A stretch of DNA of 64,000 nt from contig JAMJFO010000004.1 of the NCBI GenBank assembly GCA_023544645.1, positions 49,332-113,331 of the forward strand, in the 5' to 3' direction. The stretch comes from Desulfobulbaceae bacterium. GTDB lineage: Bacteria > Desulfobacterota > Desulfobulbia > Desulfobulbales > Desulfobulbaceae. Of the stretch, positions 59,796 to 64,000 are shown one piece after another. The notes beneath the pieces were generated by a model that had not been told where the DNA came from, searched no databases, and worked only from the letters and a program-made list of their open reading frames with translations. The stretch's first letter is position 1; the number at the start of each line of letters is the position of its first letter. The translations under genes were made by a program, and so were the position numbers.

Positions 59796-59813
59796 ATATA
59801 ATTCTCCCGGCAA

Positions 59814-60782
59814 CTATTCAGACTTATCAGCCCCTTCCTCCAGATCAATGTCGGGATGGTGCTCCTTCATGCACTTCGGGCAGATGCCGTGGCTGAACTG
59901 GGCATCGGAATGTTCCGTAATGAATTTTTCCAGCTGGTTCCAGTACCCCTGGTCATCACGGATCTCCTTGCAGTACATGCAGATGGGGACGACTTTGCCC
60001 AGGATCTTGATCCGGCTGTTTGCCTCCTGCAGCTTACTGATGAGTTCTTCCTTTTTCGCAATCTCTTTTTCCAGAGATTCGTTGGTCCGGATCAGCTGGG
60101 ATCTTTTCCGCTGCAGCATGATGCCGCCGATCAGGGTGAATATAACTCCGGCAACCGCGGTGATGGAGTACCCGATGACCAGGCCGGTATTTTCTTCCCG
60201 GGCAAAATAAGGAATGGCCACACTTATGCCGCCCCGCACATCACCTTTTTTGTATCCCTGCTTCGCATGGCACTGCAAACAACTCTCTTCCACAATCAAC
60301 GGCGCCATATAGCGGAAGGAAGGATCAGGCCCCTCAACAAAAAAATCTCCGCGTTCAGCAGCTCCCTGCTCAAACGACTGCAGCCATTCTGTTTCCCAGC
60401 TGGTCGGCTTGTTCTGCGGCCGCAGGGGGTTCAAGCTGGTGATATGAAATTTGATGCCGTTCCGGCGGGATGCGATGTCGGCAATCTGCCTGGTCATATA
60501 CGCCGGGTTGATCTTGGTCAGTTTAATCCCCTTGTCCGTTACGATATCCCGCTGAGGATCTTCAAGGTATGTATTTGGGTACAATTCATCGCTTACCGGA
60601 ACATACACCCCTCCGTGGCCCGCATTCCATGCCCGGGTGATGAGAATCTGCTGAAAAAAGGCCCGGGCCGTTTCATACGCCAGCCGCTCATACTCCTTTT
60701 TCTCGTCCTCCAGATTCCACCGGAAGGATATGCCGACAATGGCCAGCCAGAATACCATGACGGCAACAATTCCTTTTTTCAT
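59814..60782 (-). CDS. DUF3365 heme sensor with coiled coil and C-terminal zinc-type motif
   Basis: A 322-residue membrane protein. After an N-terminal membrane anchor comes a periplasmic DUF3365 (Tll0287-like) domain holding one heme c site, CLQCHAKQGYKKGDVRGGIS (about residues 167-186). A second membrane helix near residue 210 leads to a cytoplasmic coiled coil (ESLEKEIAKKEELISKL) and a C-terminal module PICMYCKEIRDDQGYW plus FSHGICPKCMKEHHPD, an end piece seen on many PAS and receiver proteins. It lacks a kinase or cyclase domain, so it may signal redox state or bind a partner such as the coupled methyltransferase. GGAGGAG precedes the ATG. Confidence 0.88.
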   Translation of the reverse strand: MKKGIVAVMVFWLAIVGISFRWNLEDEKKEYERLAYETARAFFQQILITRAWNAGHGGVYVPVSDELYPNTYLEDPQRDIVTDKGIKLTKINPAYMTRQIADIASRRNGIKFHITSLNPLRPQNKPTSWETEWLQSFEQGAAERGDFFVEGPDPSFRYMAPLIVEESCLQCHAKQGYKKGDVRGGISVAIPYFAREENTGLVIGYSITAVAGVIFTLIGGIMLQRKRSQLIRTNESLEKEIAKKEELISKLQEANSRIKILGKVVPICMYCKEIRDDQGYWNQLEKFITEHSDAQFSHGICPKCMKEHHPDIDLEEGADKSE

Positions 60783-60905
60783 GCTATCTGCTCCTCCAGG
60801 AAACGATATTCACCAGGCCTGAATGTGGCGGGAAAATAGAACCTTGCCCATTGCCAGGTATCGGGACTCCCCCCCTGTCAAACCATGAACAGCATCCCGG
60901 ATACA

Positions 60906-63278
60906 TCAAAATCTCACCTGGGCGCCCACTCCAACACCGAATTCAGAGTGCCACTGTCCAACAAGGGACACGCTCTTCAAGATCAGGTAGGAGAGTCCGA
61001 CTTTTCCTTCCCACTTCTCCCTGGTATCGTATTCAACTTCGCCATGCAGCGAGATTCGGGGCGTCAACTCCAGAGTTCTTTCCAGATTGATTCTCGCATC
61101 GCCCTCTGTATCCAACCACACGCGGGATTCCAGGTTCAGCGGCAGGACATAGTGAAGTCCGAACACCCCGCGGGTTTCATCCAGCTCATCATCCTCAATC
61201 TCCAGATCAATGCCGGCAAAAAAAGTAAAGAACCTGTTCACATACCTGTTCCAGGCAAAAACTCCCTCCCATTCGGTATGTTCAACCTCTTCCCATCCTC
61301 CTTCCCAGTCAAAGGAAAAAATGTTCCGGGTATCAGACAGGCTCAGAAAACCCTCAGTCATGTTGCTGAGGATATCAGCCTGTCCCAGAAAATACCATGA
61401 CTCTTTATACAAATTCGGCCGGACGGCAGCGAGCTCGGGACCAACGGTGAAATCGTCATAGTGGACCATCCTCGCCATACCGCTTTTCATATGATAAAGA
61501 AGGTGGCAGTGAAAGAACCAGTCTCCCTTTTCGTTTGCGTCAAACTCTATTACCGTGGTGGACATCGGGGCGACATCAACCGTATGCTTCAGCGGGGCGT
61601 GGTCCCCCTGGCCGTTGACAACCCGGAAAAAATGGCCGTGCAGATGCATGGGATGGTGCATCATCGTCCGGTTGATCATGATGAAACGAACAACCTCCCC
61701 TTCCCGTATCCGGATATAATCGCTTTCCGAGAGCGGTTTGTTGTTGAGAAACCACACATAACGCTCCATATCGCCATCCAGGGTCAGTCGAATCTCGCGG
61801 ACCGCTCTGCCATCGGCGAAACCGGTGGATCGGACGGCCTTCAGGTCCCGGTATGGCGTCCCCGGACGGCGCGAGTCCATACCGTCGTGGGCCAGCTCAG
61901 CGGATGAAGACACATCGGCAGCCAGGAAACGAAAATCCGTGCCGTATTTTTTCCCGCCCTGCGGATCTTCCGGCGGCAAGGCCGCCTCCCGTCCTCTGCT
62001 CATGGTTTCGTGCACGGGGGAAGACTTCATCTCCATCTGCATTTTTTCATTTTCAGGGCCCGCTTCATGCTCCATCCCCTGCATGTTCATGGCATCATGG
62101 CCGGAATCATAGGCCATGGCCTCCATGGTGCGCATGGATTCCATGCCGGCCATTCCGGGCCGGTCAAACCTGCCGGCCTGAACCTCACTGTCGGCCATTC
62201 CCATGGAACCTGCCGGAGTGAGGGCGAATATCTGCTCAAGACCGGCATGGCCCATTGTGTGATAGAGATTGGGCCGGGGAATATCCTGGGCCGGATGATG
62301 CTTTCCCGAACCTATCCAGGTTGAAGCAAAGCCCGAGCCGTCATGCGCCGTGGCCCGGAACTCATACGCCCCGGCTCCGGGAACGGTAACGATCAGGTCA
62401 TAGGTTTCAGCCACTCCGATCAGGATTCTTTCTTTTTGCACAGGATGCACATCCTGTCCGTCCGCTGAAACAATGGTCAGGAGAGATCCGGCAAATTCAA
62501 GGTGAAAATATGTGGTGGCGGATCCGTTGATGACCCGCAGGCGGATTTTTTCGCCGTGCCTGGCCGGCAGGGATACGCTCGACCTGCCGTTTGCCAGAAA
62601 CCGGTCATAAGCGACATCGGCGATATCCATCGGCGGCATGCGCTGCAACTCGCGCCGCCAATAGCTGCCCAGCATTCCCAATCGGGCGGCGCCTACGATG
62701 CTCTGGGCGCTGCCCTTTTCAAGCGCGTACCACTCACTTCCCCGCTTCAGGGTCCGCAGGACCGTATGCGGATCTTCATCCGTCCAGTCGGAAACAAGAA
62801 TGACGTGATCGCCGTCCGTCTGCAGCTTTTCCTGCCGCGGTTCAATGACGATCCCGCCATAAACACCGCTCTGTTCCTGGAGATCCGTATGGGAATGGTA
62901 CCAGTAGGTTCCGCTCTGGCGGATGGGAAATTCATAGGTAAAGGTTGTGCCCGGACGGATGGGAGGAAAGCTGATATAGGGGACGCCGTCCATACCCGGC
63001 GGCACCAGTACACCATGCCAGTGTATGGAAGTATCCACTGCCATCCGGTTGTGGACATGGATCCTGGCAGTATCGCCTTCGGTAAAATATAAAACAGGTC
63101 CCGGGATATTGCCGTTGATGGTCATGCCCCGGGAAGGCTTGCCGGTAATATTCACCTCCTGGGAAGCGATGGTGAGATCATATTCCACGATTTTCGCTTC
63201 AGCGTGAACAGGGGTAAACAGGAGAGAAAACATCAGCGCCAGGCTGGAGATCAGTAGTGATTGCCGCATGCTTGTCAT
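60906..63278 (-). CDS. Multicopper oxidase (CopA-like) fused to a CopB-like outer-membrane barrel
   Basis: A 790-residue exported protein with a Sec signal (residues 1-26). Residues about 30-620 are a three-domain multicopper oxidase with all copper sites: SIHWHGVLVPPG, GTYWYHSHTDLQ, HHPMHLHGHFF and DWFFHCHLLYHMKSGM. A methionine- and histidine-rich insert near residues 370-425 (GMAGMESMRTMEAMAYDSGH) may bind copper. From about 630 to the end the chain changes to alternating strands (IFSFDWEGGWEEVEHTEWEG, INLERTLELTPRISLHGEVE) and ends in VGAQVRF with a terminal phenylalanine, as in CopB/PcoB outer-membrane proteins. The two are normally separate copper-resistance proteins. AAGGAGG precedes the ATG. 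Confidence 0.9.
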   Translation of the reverse strand: MTSMRQSLLISSLALMFSLLFTPVHAEAKIVEYDLTIASQEVNITGKPSRGMTINGNIPGPVLYFTEGDTARIHVHNRMAVDTSIHWHGVLVPPGMDGVPYISFPPIRPGTTFTYEFPIRQSGTYWYHSHTDLQEQSGVYGGIVIEPRQEKLQTDGDHVILVSDWTDEDPHTVLRTLKRGSEWYALEKGSAQSIVGAARLGMLGSYWRRELQRMPPMDIADVAYDRFLANGRSSVSLPARHGEKIRLRVINGSATTYFHLEFAGSLLTIVSADGQDVHPVQKERILIGVAETYDLIVTVPGAGAYEFRATAHDGSGFASTWIGSGKHHPAQDIPRPNLYHTMGHAGLEQIFALTPAGSMGMADSEVQAGRFDRPGMAGMESMRTMEAMAYDSGHDAMNMQGMEHEAGPENEKMQMEMKSSPVHETMSRGREAALPPEDPQGGKKYGTDFRFLAADVSSSAELAHDGMDSRRPGTPYRDLKAVRSTGFADGRAVREIRLTLDGDMERYVWFLNNKPLSESDYIRIREGEVVRFIMINRTMMHHPMHLHGHFFRVVNGQGDHAPLKHTVDVAPMSTTVIEFDANEKGDWFFHCHLLYHMKSGMARMVHYDDFTVGPELAAVRPNLYKESWYFLGQADILSNMTEGFLSLSDTRNIFSFDWEGGWEEVEHTEWEGVFAWNRYVNRFFTFFAGIDLEIEDDELDETRGVFGLHYVLPLNLESRVWLDTEGDARINLERTLELTPRISLHGEVEYDTREKWEGKVGLSYLILKSVSLVGQWHSEFGVGVGAQVRF

Positions 63279-63370
63279 TCAACCTCCTTTGAGCTGCCGG
63301 TAATCAACCGGCCGGAACGACCGGGGTAAACCCGGTTACCACCTCCTCCGGTTTACAGATACGTCTTCTA

Positions 63371-63880
63371 TTACCCGCTGCAGGGGATGCACACCGGCTG
63401 CCCACCCACCTCACGAACACGGGTTTCCATGACGTCCTCCCCGCAGACCGAACACCGCACCGACCTGCGTATCTTTGCCGGTTCGGGTTCCGGGGCCGAA
63501 GCGGACGTAACGGACAGAATGCTCTCCACTGGGGCGTTCAGTATCCAATCGGCTAAGGCACTCCGGTCCTGCCGTATTTCATCGGGAATCTCTCGGCCAT
63601 GGAAAAGTACCCGCACACCGACTCGTGACTTTCTCGAATAAACGGTATAGACCTGTTTGCCATAGTCGCGGAACAGCAGGTTGCCCTTGCCGAAGGTACA
63701 GCCGGTAAGGCATTGCAGGGCATCGACCCCGCAGGCATCATTTTCGACAATGGCCACCAGTTCTTCATCCGCTGCGCGAAGGGATCCAAGTTCATCTATC
63801 GCCGCCCCGGCCATCCGGTATCCGATGGCCAGTCCAGGACACTCATGCCCGTGAAACCGGACAATTTCATCGTATGTCAT
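63371..63880 (-). CDS. FmdE family protein with C-terminal zinc ribbon
   Basis: A 169-residue cytoplasmic protein. The FmdE domain starts with IVRFHGHECPGLAIGYRMA and continues with IVENDACGVDALQCLTGCTF, whose histidine and cysteines bind metal, and GNLLFRDYGKQVYTVYSRK. The end is a zinc ribbon (CSVCGEDVMETRVREVGGQP, then CIPC). The name comes from a gene next to molybdenum formylmethanofuran dehydrogenase; the function is unknown, although a role with molybdenum or tungsten enzymes is often suggested. ATG 63880 has GGAG 6 nt before it and is preferred to ATG 63892. Confidence 0.92.
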   Translation of the reverse strand: MTYDEIVRFHGHECPGLAIGYRMAGAAIDELGSLRAADEELVAIVENDACGVDALQCLTGCTFGKGNLLFRDYGKQVYTVYSRKSRVGVRVLFHGREIPDEIRQDRSALADWILNAPVESILSVTSASAPEPEPAKIRRSVRCSVCGEDVMETRVREVGGQPVCIPCSG

Positions 63881-64000
63881 GTAAATCTCCATTTAATTTT
63901 ATGTCCTCAACTTTCTGACTTATGTTAACTTACTGTAATGAAAAAAATGTATGAGTATTCAACTCGCTTATTGATCAGGCTGTAGGCTGAAGGCTATTAG

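Noticed and set aside
59856..60839. 327-codon ORF on the plus strand
   Set aside because: It is antisense to the DUF3365 gene; no motif.

Overview
The window reads as chromosomal DNA of an anaerobic, sulfur-metabolising Desulfobacterota bacterium, probably of the Desulfobulbales type. The grounds are a pentaheme nitrite reductase (NrfA), menaquinone synthesis by the futalosine route, several molybdenum enzymes, three TauE/SafE permeases, split-Soret-type c cytochrome chemistry, and small protein families typical of sulfate reducers (two-CW, FmdB-type zinc ribbon, FmdE, DUF2959). The lineage is an inference from gene content. No phage, CRISPR array, rRNA or tRNA gene was recognised.

Layout. 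1-4.6 kb: 3' part of nrfA, a TauE/SafE permease, a membrane methyltransferase and an N-terminally truncated HD-GYP protein. 4.7-8.3 kb: a second TauE/SafE gene coupled to selD, then pckA. 8.4-14.2 kb: YitT protein and a tetrapyrrole/cytochrome operon (methyltransferase, precorrin-2 dehydrogenase, ccsA, hemA, unknown), then uppP. 14.3-17.4 kb: small secreted protein, TlpA-like thioredoxin, and mobA-mqnD-mqnB. 17.6-30.9 kb: queA, two-CW protein, MFS pump, kinase-like protein with a broken universal stress gene, histidine kinase, lon, a third TauE/SafE gene, DEAD-box helicase, a long palindromic repeat and DUF2959. 31-44.8 kb: zinc ribbon, PEP carboxylase, aminotransferase, then a nitrogen block (long glutamine synthetase, class II amidotransferase, KaiC/PEP-synthase-like protein, glutamate dehydrogenase, NrpR-like regulator). 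45-47.5 kb: a selenocysteine-containing split-Soret-like cytochrome and a membrane ferredoxin. 47.6-53 kb: a Tat-exported molybdenum hydroxylase operon with MocA and XdhC maturation proteins. 53.6-63.9 kb: PutA, a molybdopterin oxidoreductase, a MITE-like element, a methyltransferase, a DUF3365 heme sensor, a multicopper oxidase-barrel fusion and FmdE.

Main discoveries. (1) Two genes are read through in-frame UGA codons as selenoproteins: selD (UGA at 6505-6507) and the split-Soret-like cytochrome (UGA at 45363-45365). Each has a hairpin whose apical loop starts exactly 21 nt after the UGA, as expected of bacterial SECIS elements, so SelD would supply selenium for its own synthesis and for an exported cytochrome. 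(2) The gdhA-nrpR intergenic region has three related TTCGGCA/TGCCGAA palindromes, one at the predicted start of gdhA transcription, which suggests an NrpR-type nitrogen regulon in a bacterium. (3) A 164-bp MITE-like element with 21-bp inverted ends and a 5-bp target duplication has landed exactly at a stop codon without changing the protein. (4) A CopA-like multicopper oxidase is fused to a CopB-like outer-membrane barrel.
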